Positions 22,700 to 35,248 of a stretch of 64,000 nt of DNA are shown piece after piece (position 1 is the first letter of the stretch; the number at the start of each line of letters is the position of its first letter). Under the pieces are notes generated by a model, which was given only the letters and a program-made list of their open reading frames with translations, was not told the origin of the DNA and made no database searches. The DNA is from Capsicum annuum. Taxonomy: Eukaryota > Streptophyta > Magnoliopsida > Solanales > Solanaceae. The DNA lies in NCBI RefSeq assembly GCF_002878395.1, contig NC_061114.1, forward strand, positions 142,253,090 to 142,317,089. Reading direction: 5' to 3'. The position numbers and the translations under genes are program-made.

Positions 22700-22820
22700 A
22701 AGGTGTGCGACACACAACCTAAAGTATTCTATAAGGTGTACGACGCACACCCTAATGTATGCGATAAGGTGTGCGACGCACACCCTAATATGTACGATAA
22801 GGTGTGCGCCTCATATGTTA
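22700..22820 (+). repeat. 33-bp palindromic tandem array in LTR1 U3
   Basis: Three 33-bp units start at 22700, 22733 and 22766, followed by a partial unit at 22799. Each centres on AAGGTGTGCGACGCACACC, in which GGTGTGCG and CGCACACC are exact inverted arms around one base. The array ends about 60 bases upstream of the TATA box. It is the most CpG-rich part of the LTR. Confidence 0.9.
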
Positions 22821-22875
22821 TGGCCCAAGTGACTTAAACACTCTATTTTGGGGCAAAACGGTCCTTTTCCACCCA

Positions 22876-22883
22876 TATATAAG
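22876..22883 (+). promoter_or_regulatory. TATA box of D LTR1
   Basis: TATATAAG, preceded by TTTTCCACCCA and followed by CTCTCAAA-type leader. The same box is at 28874-28881 and 35241-35248 in the other D LTRs, so it is the probable core promoter. Confidence 0.75.
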
Positions 22884-25466
22884 CTCTCAAATATGGAATT
22901 AAGCCCTTATTTCACCAAAACATACTCTTTCTCTCAAAATCCTCTCAATAAGAATCTTTTGCCTAACGTATGCATAGTGTTCATGCATGGTTCCCTTTCA
23001 TCCATGGAGTTCAAGAATCAAGTTTTACAATCATGAATTGTGATTATCTTGTTGTGGTTTGATTATGTTCATGTTGATGGTTGTTATTTGGTATCTTGAT
23101 GTGCTTTCATGAAGTATGTGAGCATGTTAGTTGAAATCCATGAATTTGGGTGGCTTAAGATTGTTAAATTGATACGTATACCTATGCCCAAAGTTATGCA
23201 TATAAGGTGTTTGATAAAATTCTCAAAATGATAGAAATCATGTATTATAGCTTGGGGATAAACTATATGATAAATTCATGCTAGTCTATTATGTTCAAAG
23301 GGCTCACATGTTGTTGTTGTGCAATATATGTGTTAATGGAATGTACATGATGAATGTAGAATGGATTCATAGTGTGTCTATATGCATTTTATGTTATGTA
23401 CAAGATCATGATTATGAAGTACCACATGAGTTATCCCCCAATTATTACAATATGAAGTAAATGTTACATGTTTGTCATTCCCTTATGTTTAAATGATTTC
23501 CATGCTATCGTTATGAAAGTATATGTTGTCGGAATGCCCATGATATTATAACATGAGGTTTATGACTTGATTTCAAGTATTTCCATTCATGTTATATATT
23601 ATGATCACCATGTACTTTATGAAATCCCTCACTCATGCATTATGGATTATAATTGATGGTTATGTATTCAAGAAAGTCACGTTGTGTCAGTTTTCTTCCA
23701 TCGAGTCTTGGGGGTACTTGTACCTGAAAAATATAGTTGTATGCCTCAAGCCATGTCATGTTTTCATGATACACTCAGTCAAGCCATGATCTATAGAATC
23801 CAGTCTATCATGTGACTTGGGAAAATTCAGTAAACTCAGTTAATCTCAGTAACCTAGTACTCAGTAACTTCAGTAATCTCCGTAATTCAGTACTCTCAAA
23901 AATCTCATGAACTCAGTACTCAGTAAAATTAGTAATCTCATGAACTCAGTCAGTTATCAGATATCAATAGTATTCCGTCAGTCAATGAAATTTAGTAAGC
24001 TCAGTCCAGGTACAGTTTAGTTAATCATGTTTAGAGTCCATTTAGATGGGAGTATAAATTAGCATCGAATGAACCCAAGGATGGGAATACACACTGTCAG
24101 ATAACGATGTGATTCTTAGCAGTCATCTTTGTATTCTAGAACTATGTGGCCAGCATAGGTTAGACATTAACACTGTCAGATAAGGGTTGCTGAGGTGGAT
24201 AAGAACTGTCTTATGAGGGCCCCACCATTCTCTTTTGGGGACACTATTAGATGAGGGTTACCCATAGCTTGTCTTTACCATTGGCACATTATTGACACCC
24301 TTCCAGTCAGGGAAGAGATTGCACCCCATCTCAGCTATAATAGCATACATGGGACATATTGGTTAGATAACTACTTCTCATAATTTCAGTTACAGAATCA
24401 GGACTGTCAGATACTGTCATTCAATCTCAGTAAAAGGACTCAAATAGTTTTTCATAGTTGAGGACTGTTAGATACAGTCAACTCAGATACATTATGGGTC
24501 TCCGACAGTTCTATCAGATTCAGGACTGTCAGATACAGTCACCCATGTTATTAGTATTCCTTATCAGGGCTATCAGATACAGTCACTCATGTTATTATTA
24601 GTCAGTACTCAGTAATCATGTTATCACGAACTCATTTAATTGTATATCAATTACACAAAACTCATGTTATCAGTTACATAAAACTCAGGTTATCAGTTTT
24701 CAGATTCAGGACTGTCATATACAGTCAATCAGTCCAGTTTTTTATAATTTGAACTTTTTGAAATAGTCATTCATTTATTCAGTAATACAGTATCGGTTCC
24801 TCACTTATTAGTGGCTTTCTTATCAATCTCAGTAAATTCAGTTAAGCAGTATCCCAGTGGCAGTAAACTCATATTATCAGTATTCAAAATCAGTAGTTAG
24901 TATCACCATGAGTTCAGTTACAGTTACTTATGTATAAATATATTCTCACGTTTATATCAGTCGGCATTGTTTATGCATATAAACCCTTTGCATTCAGTCG
25001 TACTGAAGCATTCGTGCTATGGAGTTTTATTTTATGTCATAAGTTCAGAGGCATGAGTTCTATAGCAACAATAGCATTATAAATTTCAGCAGTCAGAGAC
25101 TACAGTGAGTCATCTTCATTCAAGGGCGATATTTAGTACTTTAGTACTTAGATATTTTAGTAGATGGAATTAGTTTGAGACATGTTTCTTCAACTCCTTA
25201 TTCAGTATAGTTAGAGATTTTCAGACTATAACATGTCAGATAGTTTTATCAGTTTCAGTATTATTATACTATATATTCATTCATTATTTTATCAAATTTT
25301 TTATTCAATTTTGAACCTTATGGCCTTTTAATATATATTTTCGCATATTCTTAGTTATATTATGTAGTGTATAGGTATAGATATCAGTCATGGTTTAGCT
25401 TGTGGTCCTTCAGGGTCATGAGCACCGTGTAGCATTCTGGTTAAGAAAATTGGGACATTACAGACT

Positions 25467-25479
25467 TGGTATCAAAGCC
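25467..25479 (+). promoter_or_regulatory. Primer-binding site, D internal 1
   Basis: TGGTATCAAAGCC, four bases after the end of LTR1, is the initiator-Met type. Confidence 0.88.
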
Positions 25480-28297
25480 TAAGGTTCAATAGAGTCCTAG
25501 GAAGTCTAAAAAGCCACATCTAGTAGAGTCTTGTACATGGGTGTATTGTGCACCACACTTATGTGCATAGACCTAGAATTTTTAAGCGTGAACTTAGGAG
25601 TTAACAGCGTTAGAGTTGGGATAGTATTATCCAGTTTGATCAGATTATGTATTCATGGGGATAGGTGTACCATAGTAAATCAGTAGGCTTGAACAGTGAA
25701 AGCTAGAATTTAAGTGTATTGATTTGAATTAAGTATGAAGGTATGGATGTCATATTAGTAGTATATGAAGTATCAAAAGTAGATGATAGGCTTAGTTAGA
25801 CAAGCATGTGTTTGACAGAGTATAAGTATGTGATTAAGATTGAATTTCAGTTTAGAGTTTAGTAAGTGCTCACATATTTAAGATGATGGCTTAAAGCTAA
25901 GGGGGGGATTATAGATCAAGCAACTAAGTCAGGCTCTCAGATTCTAGTAGTAGTGCTAGTATGTGTAGAAAAATAGTAAGAGGAAATAATTATCGACCCA
26001 TCTTTATCTCAGCGTAAAGTCTTATACTTAAGTTAGCATAACGCCTATGCATGCTTCATATCTGAGTTCCATGAATATAGCTTATGTTTACATGTATTCC
26101 ATAAAACGTGTGCTCTTTAAGTTCCCATCATAGGTAATCCAGTTCTAGTTCACTCAGTGTTACGAATCATGTCTCATGAATGCAGAAACTCTAAACTGAG
26201 GTGATGCAACTCATGATTCATGTACACATGTCATGTTTTATAGTATACTCAATTTTGATGACTTATGCTATGCCTCTACAGATCAGATAAATTCAAAGCA
26301 TGTCATGTATATCTCAGTTTAGACCTTTTTGGTAAATCCATGCTGTTGATATTCTATTCCTCAAGGTTTTAGTCATGTGTCAAATTTATCTAGTACCCAC
26401 TCATACTTCAGTTCCTCCTAATTTAACCCTTCAGTAAGCTCTTCTTATGAAATAGTGTAGTTATGAGCATTTACTTAGATGGGAGAGAATAGATGTTTCA
26501 TATTAAGAGAAGGTTGTTGCATATTTGTTTTACATGAGGGTGTAGTTATAAAGATAGGTTTGAATGTCATGGTAGTATACAATCAAACATCTAGCAAGAG
26601 GTTGTATTTAGAAGTGGGGAAAGTTCAGAGTGTGAATGTACATTCAGATCCCTGACTTATGTCACCCTTCATTTTCGACTATTATAACTCAGTAACCAAT
26701 TTCAGTCCTAGAGTTCAGTTTCAGTAGTCCAATATCAGTAATCAGCATTTGTCCAGTATTCAGAAACCAAAAATGAGTATTCAACATTTAGTTATCAGAA
26801 ACCAGTATTCAATTCCAGTATTTGTCCCAATTATAGTCTTAGTTGTAGTGTCAGCTTCAGATCAGTTCAGCTCAGACATGCAGTTCAGTTTCAGACTTGC
26901 TTGACCATAGCATATAATTATCAGTTACCCAGTTATTGATATTTCAATATCTCAGTCTATGGCATGTTTCTAAATCATGTAATACACTTGGTCCTGTATT
27001 TTCAAACAATATAGCTTTCATAAAATCTATGCTTAGCTACCACATGTTACTCAATCATTCCCTTCTCATATGCATAATACTCTATGGTTTCAGTCTAGCT
27101 ATTCAGACTAAGTACAATTCAGTCTTACATACCCAGCATTCAGTTACCAGTTACTCAGTAATTACATAAGTCAGTATGTTTATGCATTCGTGCACAGCCT
27201 GTACTTGAATATTTTCAATAGTCTCACTTGCAATGTATGAGGCTTAGCCCCTTTATCTTGGATGATATTTCATAGTCCTGCCTCCTAATGCAAGGAATCC
27301 CAATCATGTAGCAATCTCCTATTCTAATGTCCAGCTCAGATCAAGATAAGATTCGTTTTCTCCTTGTATGAGTTTCCAGTATGAGTTAGTTCGTTAAACC
27401 AGTAATTTAGTTTAGGAATCATGCGGACAATTTCATATGGTTTGTCTCCCGTCCCTTTATTTCGAACGTATTATCCAAGGTCTCATAAAAGAAACCCTTC
27501 TCGAATAAACCAATCATGTGAATACAATCTCAACTCAGTTTATGCATCACACTTTAGTTTTAGATCTCAAATGATCAATCACGATTTCAGTTCCTTGGTA
27601 CCTTACGTCACCTCAGTTTCCCTTAGTAGCTCAGCCAAGTCGGTATTCTTTGAGGGACCTAGTTTCCCAACGGGGATATACGCTATACTATAATTCCCCA
27701 AACTGTCGTAACGTATGAATTCCATTCTCTCTTCATGTAATGAATCCAGTTTGGTGTAGGGGATACTCTTAAATTGACCCTTAAGCTCCGACCTCAGTTG
27801 TATGCCATGTATTACAGACTCAGTTCAGTTTATGTATGACATTCCATACTTAGCTATATTCTCATGTTTTTGATCATGCATATTGAGTAATTAATCTCAA
27901 ACTCATCAGTATTTTCAGTTCACAGTAATAGTCTTCCTTGAGCTTACTCATTCTCATGTTCAGATTTTAGTAACAAACTTGGTATTCAGTTCCATGCTAT
28001 ATTTTCTATTCAAACTTGGTATATTTACCATTTCATATTCCTTCGCATGTTCATAAGTCAGTTCAATTATGTATTCACGCATCAAATATATGTGATCATC
28101 TTATCAGTACTCTTAGTCATGTATTCACGTATCATGTCAGTCATGTATTCATGCATCAGATATGCATGCTCAGTATGATATTCAGCTCTTCTGTCATGTC
28201 AGTTAAGAAATCTTGTTTCAGTAGTGTATGTCTTGTACGTACTATATTTTATCATTTCTCCCATCCCAGTCAGTCTCACTTGAGGACGAATGTTCCT

Positions 28298-28310
28298 AAG
28301 CGGGAGATAT
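28298..28310 (+). promoter_or_regulatory. Polypurine tract before D LTR2
   Basis: AAGCGGGAGATAT, preceded by GAGGACGAATGTTCC. That 'GAGGACGAATG' context is common at the 3' end of Del/Tekay gypsy elements. Confidence 0.85.
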
Positions 28311-28694
28311 TGTAATACCCCATATATTTCTAAGCTTGAAAATAAACCATTTTTCCTATGTATGAAACCTCCTACCCTGTGATTCATATTTGAGTACATA
28401 AATTACAATGTGTATCATAGTGATAATAGAGCTAATGATGCGTTAATCATGTTCATATGAGTCACTTAGAGTAAGGCAAGCTAAGAGATTTCGAATCCAT
28501 CAAGTTTTAGTGTTTGATTCTGCAAGGGTCATCTTTGAATGAGAATATCTCAATGTATATGTGGTGCTTTGGTAGAATTGTACCCACCAAATTTTAGAGA
28601 ATCGAATTAGCTTTCCAACGATATCAATTTTGCCTAAATCCAACACCCGAGCAAGAAGTTATGGCTTTGCAAAGTGGAGTATGTCGCCTAACAT

Positions 28695-28812
28695 AAGGTA
28701 TGCGACGCACAACCTAAAGTATTCCATAAGGTGTGCGACGCACACCCTAATATGTACGATAATTTGTGAGACGCACACCCTAATGTGTGCGATAAGGTGT
28801 GCGCCACATATG
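28695..28812 (+). repeat. 33-bp palindromic tandem array in LTR2 U3
   Basis: Units start at 28695, 28728 and 28761, with a partial unit at 28794. The third has a damaged left arm (AATTTGTGAGACGCACACC). Both-strand open frames here (28630-28827, 28659-28892) read as Cys/His/Thr repeats only because of the array. Confidence 0.9.
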
Positions 28813-28873
28813 TTATGGCCCAAGTGACTTAAGCACACCATTTTTGGGGGGGAAAATGTTCCTTTTCCACCTA

Positions 28874-28881
28874 TATATAAG
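28874..28881 (+). promoter_or_regulatory. TATA box of D LTR2
   Basis: TATATAAG after CCACC, at the same offset from the 33-bp array as in LTR1. Confidence 0.75.
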
Positions 28882-31568
28882 CTCCCAAACACGGAATTAA
28901 GCTCTTATTTCACCAAAAAATACTCTTTCCCTCAAAATCCTCTCAAGAACACAATAGGGTTTTCAATTGGAGATTTAAGTTTAAGCAAATTTCTCCGTCA
29001 ATCATCAAGAATCTTCCATCTAAAGTATGCATATTATTCATCCATGGATCCCTTTAATCCATTGAGTTCGAGAATTAAGTTTTGAAATCATAAATTTTTA
29101 TTATCCTATTGTGGTATGATTATGTTCATGTTTATGGTTGTTATTTGGTATCTTGATGTATTTCTATGAAATATGTGAGCATGTTAGTTGAAATCCATGA
29201 ATTTGGGTGGCTTAAGATTGTTAAATTGATAAGTATACCTATGCCCAAAGTTATGCATGTAAGGTGTTTGATAAAATGCTCAGAATGATAAAAATCATGT
29301 ATTATAGCTTGGGGATGAACTATATGATAAATTCATGCTAATCTATTATGTTCAAAGGGCTCACATGTTGTTGTTGTACAATATATATATTAATGAAATG
29401 TACATGATAATTGGAGAATGGATTCATAGAGTGTCTATATGCATTCCATGCTATGTACAAGATCATGATTATGAAGTACCACATGAGTTATCCCCTAATT
29501 ATTACAATATGAACTAAATCTTACATGCTTGCAATTCCCTTATGTGTAAATGGTTTCCATGCTATCGTTATGAAAGTATATGTTGTTGGAATGCCCATGA
29601 TATTAGAACATGAGATTTATGACTTGATTTTATGCATTTCCATTCATGTTAGATATTATGATGACCATGTACTTCATGAAATCCCTCACTCATGTATTAT
29701 GGATTATAATTGAAAGTCATGTATTCAAGAAAGTCACGTTGTGTCAATTTTCTTCCATTGAGCCCTGGGGGTACTTGTACCAAAAAAATATAGTTGTGTG
29801 CCTTGAGCCATGTCATGTTTTCACGACACTCTTAGTCAAGACATGATCTATAAAATTCAGTCAGTCATGTGACTCAGGAAAATTTAGTAAACTCAGTTAT
29901 TCTCAGTAACCTCAGTACTCAGTAACTTCAGTAATCTCCATAATTTAGTACTCTCATAAATCTCATAAACTCAGTACTCAGTAAGATTAGTAATCTCATG
30001 AACTCAGTCAATTATCAGATATCAGTAGTATTTCATCAGTCAATGGAATTTAGTAAGCTCAGTCCATGTGTGGTTCATTTAATCATGTTCAGAGTCCATT
30101 CAGATAGGAGTAAAAATTAGCACCGACTGAACTCAAGGATGGGAATACACACTTTCAGATGAGGGTATGATTCTTAGAAGTCATCCTTGCATTCCAAAAC
30201 TATATAGCCAACATAGGTTGAGATATCAACACTGTCAGATGACGGTTGATGAGGTGCATAAGCACTGTCAGATGAGGGTCCCGCCGTTCTCTTTTAGGGA
30301 CACTGTCAGATGAGGGTTACCTACAGCTTGTCTTTACCAGTGGTGCAGTATTGACACCCTTCCATTCAGGGCAGAGATTGTACCTAAGCTCAACTATAAT
30401 AGCATATATGGGGCATATCGGTTAGATGACTTCTTCCCATAATTTCAGTTACAGAATCAGGACTGTCAGATATAGTCATTTAGTCTCAATAAAAGAACTC
30501 AGATAGTTTTTCATATTTCAGGATTGTTAGATACAGTCAACTCAGATACACTATGGGACTTAGATAGTTCCATCAAATTCAGGATGGTTAGATACAATCC
30601 CCCATGTTATTAGTGTTCCTTATCAGGGCTGTCACATACAGTCACTCATGTTATAAAGTCAGTACTCAGTAATCATGTTATCATGAAATTAGTTAATTGT
30701 ATATCAATTATATGAAACTCATGTTATTAGTTACACAAAACTCAGGTTAATAGTATTCAAATTTAGGACTGTCAGATACAATCAATCAGTTCAGTTCTTT
30801 ATAATTCGAACTGTCAGAAATAGTCATTTATTTATTCAGTAATACACTATCTGTTCCTCACTTATTAGTGTCTTATATATCAATATCAGTAAACTTAGTT
30901 ATACAGTATCCCAGTGTCAGTGAACTCATATTGTCAATATTCAGACTTAGTAGTCAGTATTACCACAAGTTCAATTACAGTTACTTATGTATGTATGTAT
31001 TATCATGTTCATATCAGTCGGCATTGTTAATGCATATAAACCCTTTGCATTTATCCTAGATCACTCGTACACTCCGTACATTCAGTCGTACTGACGCATT
31101 CGTGCTATGGTGTTTTATTTTACGTTTTAGGTTTAGGGCAATAGTTTCATAGCAGCGGTAGTATTGCAGATTTCCACAGTCAGAGCCAACGGTGAGTCCT
31201 CTTTATTCGAGGGAAATATGATTAACTATATATTTTATTACTTTAGTACTTAGACATTTCAGTTGATGGATTTATTTGGAGTCATGTTCCTTCAACTCCT
31301 TATTCATAATAGTTAGAGGTTTTCAGACTATAGCATATCAGACAGTTTTATCAATTTCAGTATTTTTATACTATATATTCATTTATTATTTTATAAAATT
31401 TTTTATTCAGTTTTGAACCTTATGGCCTTTATGTACATTTTCTGCATATTCTTATGTTATATTATGCAGTGTATAGGTATAGATATCAGTCATGGGTTAG
31501 CTTGTGGTTCTTCGGAGTCATGAGCACCATGTAGCATTCCATTTCAAAAAATCAAACCGTTACAAACT

Positions 31569-31581
31569 TGGTATCAAAGCC
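31569..31581 (+). promoter_or_regulatory. Primer-binding site, D internal 2
   Basis: TGGTATCAAAGCC, four bases after LTR2, identical to the site after LTR1. Confidence 0.88.
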
Positions 31582-34500
31582 TAAGGTTCAATAGAGTCCT
31601 AGGAAGTCTAAAAGGCCGCATCTACTAGAGTCTTGTACATGGGTGTGTTGTGCTCCACACTTATGTGTAGGAGGCTAATGTCTCAGATCGTACTATAGAA
31701 AGGTTCTCTAAGAAACTCATGTAGATACTCATCATGCTCCACGCATGTTAACTCCACCTTACTTTTAAGGTAATAGAAAAAGTGAATCTCAAAGTTCTAG
31801 AGATCGAGTTTTCTCAACCAGTCCCAGCATATAGTTATGGGATTTCCACAATCAATCCTGTTATGTTCCAAGTCATACAGATTTCATTCAGGGCCATGAG
31901 AAATCAGTCACGAACCCAATTTTAGATATGCCATCAGATCTCTTCTCAAAATCAATCCTATGACATCATAGACCTAGAATTTTTAAGTGTGAACTCAAGA
32001 GTTAACAGTGGTAGATTTGGGATAGTATTATCCAATTCGATCAGATTATGTATTCATGGGGATAAATGTACCATAGTAAATCAGTAGGCTTGAACAGTGA
32101 AAGCTAGAATTTAAGTTTATTGATTTGAATTAGGTATGAAGGTGTGGATATGATATTAAAGCTAATGTGCTTAGTAAGGCAAGCATGTGTTTGACATTAT
32201 GTAAGTATGTGATTAAGATTGAAGTTCAGTTTAGATTTTAGTAAGTGCCCAGAGATTTAAGATAATGGCTTAAAGCTAAGGGGCAGATTATAGATCAAGC
32301 AACCAAGTGAGGCTCTCATATTCTAGTAATAGTGCCAGTATGTGTAGAAAAGTAGTAAGGGAAAACAATTACCGACCTATCTTTATCTCAGCGTAAAGTC
32401 TTGTACTTTAGTTAGTATAATGCCTATGCATGATTTACATCTCAGTTCCATGAATACAGTTTATGTTTACACGTATTCTATAGAATCATGTGCTCTTTCA
32501 GTTCCAAACATAGGGAATTCAGTTCTAGTTCACTCAGTGTTAGGAATCATGTTTCACGAATGTAGAAACTCCAAGCTCAGGTCATCCAGATCATGATTCA
32601 TGTACACATGTCATGCTTTAAAGTATACTCATATTTCATGACTCATGCGATGCCCCTACAGGTCAGATAAATTCAAACCACATTATGTATATCCTCAGTT
32701 CAGACCTTTTTGGTAAATCCATGTTGTTGATATATTCTATTTCTCAAGGTTTTAGTCATGTGTCAAAGTCAGCCAGTACCCATTCATGCTTCAGGTCCTC
32801 CTAATTTAACCCTTCAGTAAGCTCTCCTTGTGAAATAGTGTAGTTATGAGCATTTGCTTAGACGGGAGAGAATAGATGTTTCATGTTACATATTTGTTTT
32901 ACAAGAGGGCGTAGTTGTGAAGATAGGCTTGAATGACATGGTAGTATGCAAGCAAACATCTATCAAGAGGTTGTATTTAGAAGTGGGGAAAGTTCATAGT
33001 GTGAATGTATATTCAGATCCATGACTTATGTCATCCTTCATTTTTCGGCTATTATAACTCAGTAACCAATTTCAGTACCAGAGTTCAGTTTTAGTAGTCC
33101 AGTATTAGTAATCAGAATTTTTCCAATATTCAAATACTAGAAACCAGTATTCAGCATTCTGTTATCAGAAACCAGTATTCAATTTTAGTATTTGTCCCAA
33201 TTATTGTCTTAGTTATAGTGTCAGCTTCTGATCAGTATTCAGCTCAGACACGCAGTTCAATTTCAGACTTTCTTGACTATAGCGTACAATTATCAGTTAC
33301 CCATGTTATAGATATTTCAATATCTCAGTCTATGGAATGTTTCCAAATCATGTAATATGCTTGGTCCTGCATTTTCAAACAATATAGCTTTCATAAAATC
33401 CATGCTCAGCTACCTTATGTTACTCAGTCAGTCCTTTCTTATATGCATAATATTGTATGGTATTAGTCTAGCTATTCAGACTAAGTACAATTTAGTCTTA
33501 CACACCCAGCATTCAGTAACTAGTTACTCAGTAATCAGATAAGTCAGTATGTTTATGCATTCGTGCTCAGCACCTCCTTGAATATTTTCAGGTCTCATTT
33601 GTAGTGTATGAGGCTTAGCCTCTTTATCTTAGATGATATTTCATAGTTTTGCCTCCTAATGTAAAGAATCCTAGTCATGTACTGATTATCTATGCTGATT
33701 TCTGGCTCAGATCAAGCCAACATTGGCTTTCTCCTTGTATAGGTTTTCAATATGAGTTAGTCCGTAAAACCAGTAATTCAATTTCGGAATCACGAGGACA
33801 AGTTCATATGGTTAGGCTCCCATCCCTTTCTGCCAAACATATTATCTAAGGTCTCATAAAAGTACCCATTCTCAGATAAACCAATCATATGAATACAAGC
33901 CCAACTCAGTTTAAGCATCACGCTTCAGTTTCATATCTCAAATGATTAATCACGATTTCAGTTCCTTGTTACCTTACGCATCGCCTCAGTTTCCCTCAGT
34001 AGCTCAGCCAAGTCAGTGTTCTTTGAGGGACCTAGTGTCCCAAGAGGGAGATACGCTATACTATAATTCCCCAAACTGTCATAACTTAAGCATTCCATTC
34101 TCTCTTCATGTAATGAATCCAGTTTGGGGTAGGGGATACTCTTAAGTTGACCCTTAAGCTCCAACCTCAGTTGTATGCCATGTATTATAGACTCAATTCA
34201 GTTAATGTATCACGTTGTAGACTCAGTTATGTTCTCATGTTTTCGATCATGCATGTAGATTAATTAATCTCAGACTCATCAGTATTTTCAGTTCACGGTA
34301 ACAGTCTTCCTTGAGCTTACTCATTTTCATGTTCAGATTTCAGTAACAAACTTGGTATTCAGTTCCATGCTCTATTTTCAGTTAAAACTTGGTATCTTTA
34401 CCATTGCATGTTCCATCGCATATTCATAATTCAGTTCAGTTATGTACTCATGCATCAAATATATGTGATCAGCTTATCAGTACTATTAGTCATGTATCAC

Positions 34501-34669
34501 GTATCATGTTAGTCATGTATTCATGCATCAGATATGCATGCTCAGTATGATATTCAGCTCTACAGTCATGTCAGTCAAGAAATCATGTTTAAGTAGTGTA
34601 TATCTTGTACGTACTTTAGTTTATCATTTCTCCCATCCCAATCAGTCTAATTTGAGGACGAATGTTCCC

Positions 34670-34682
34670 AAGGGGGAGATAC
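34670..34682 (+). promoter_or_regulatory. Polypurine tract before D LTR3
   Basis: AAGGGGGAGATAC after GAGGACGAATGTTCCC, directly before LTR3. Confidence 0.88.
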
Positions 34683-35065
34683 TGGAATACCTTGTATATT
34701 TCTAAACTAGAAAATAAAAAATTTTTCCTATGTATGAAACCTCCTACCCTGTGATTCATATTTTAGTACATGAATTACAATGAGTATCCTAGTAATAATA
34801 GAGCTAATGATGTGTTAAGAATGCTCATAAGAGTCACTTAGAGGAAGGCAAGCTAAGAGCTTTCGAATCCATCAAGTTTTAGTGTTTGATTCCACAAGGG
34901 CCATCTTTGAATGAGTATAACTCAATTTATATCTAATGTTTTGGCACAATTGTACCCACTAATTGTATAGAATTGAATTATCTTTCCAACGATACCAATT
35001 TTGCCCAAATCTAACAACCGAGGAAGAAATTATGGCTTCACAATGTGGAGTACGTTGCCTAACAT

Positions 35066-35180
35066 AAGGTATGTGACGCACAACCTAATGTATGCCATAA
35101 GGTGTAAGATGCACACCCTAATATGTGCAATAAGGTGTACGACGCACACCCTAATGTGTGTAATAAGGTGTGTGCCGCAT
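35066..35180 (+). repeat. 33-bp palindromic tandem array in LTR3 U3
   Basis: Units start at 35066, 35099 and 35132, with a partial unit at 35165. Arms show CpG-to-TpG or CpA changes (GTGTAAGATGCACACC), as expected from decay of methylated cytosines. Confidence 0.9.
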
Positions 35181-35240
35181 ATGTTATGGCCTAAGTGACT
35201 TAAACACCGTTTGTTGGGTAAAACAGTCCTTTTCCACCCA

Positions 35241-35248
35241 TATATAAG
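35241..35248 (+). promoter_or_regulatory. TATA box of D LTR3
   Basis: TATATAAG after CCACCCA, matching the other two D LTRs. Confidence 0.75.

Larger units (their letters stand above)
22317..25462 (+). repeat. Array D LTR1
   Basis: 3146 bp, TGTAATACCCCGTATATTTC to TGGGACATTACA. It is shorter than LTR2 and LTR3 mainly through two deletions. About 60 bp are missing in the leader near 22945, between TCAAGAA-type direct repeats. About 35 bp are missing near 24990 between GCATT-type repeats. It holds the 33-bp array, TATA, splice donor (22968), TTTGATAAA block (23207-23220), short-repeat tract (about 23820-24010) and dyad repeats (24385-24735). Confidence 0.92.
25463..28310 (+). mobile_element. 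Array D internal region 1, no recognisable pol
   Basis: 2848 bp. It begins GACTTGGTATCAAAGCC (PBS 25467-25479) and ends with the purine tract AAGCGGGAGATAT (28298-28310). Compared with internal 2 it lacks about 285 bp next to the leader (junction near 25570). I could not find gag knuckle, DPG protease, YVDD/FIDD RT or integrase motifs on either strand. Open frames such as 27421-27693 and 28016-28315 have no domain. Near 27668 lies a second purine motif followed by an LTR-start-like stretch. Confidence 0.75.
28311..31564 (+). repeat. Array D LTR2 (shared central LTR)
   Basis: 3254 bp, TGTAATACCCCATATATTTC to AACCGTTACA. It is followed by its own PBS, so it acts both as 3' LTR of internal 1 and 5' LTR of internal 2. 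TATA lies at 28874-28881, the splice donor variant TAAAGTATG at 29025, the TTTGATAAA block at 29264-29280 and the 3' hairpin at 31506-31519. Confidence 0.92.
31565..34682 (+). mobile_element. Array D internal region 2, longer copy, no recognisable pol
   Basis: 3118 bp with PBS at 31569-31581 and purine tract at 34670-34682. It keeps about 285 bp (roughly 31677-31963) missing from internal 1. That extra segment aligns by eye with the 5' internal part of element E on the minus strand (about 42840-43150), sharing an 'AACTC...CTTA.TTTT.AGGTAATAGA' stretch, so it is ancestral. It may be a gag remnant, but stops and lack of motifs prevent a firm call. The rest is colinear with internal 1. Confidence 0.75.

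Noticed and set aside
22700..22820. Short regularly spaced palindromic repeats as a CRISPR array
   Set aside because: There are only 3.5 contiguous units with no unique spacers, no cas genes, and a plant LTR context. They are simple tandem repeats.
28630..28892. Overlapping Cys/His-rich open frames on both strands, resembling a repeat protein
   Set aside because: They are translations of the 33-bp palindromic DNA array in LTR2. The same array in LTR1 does not keep the frame open, and no retroelement protein is expected in U3.
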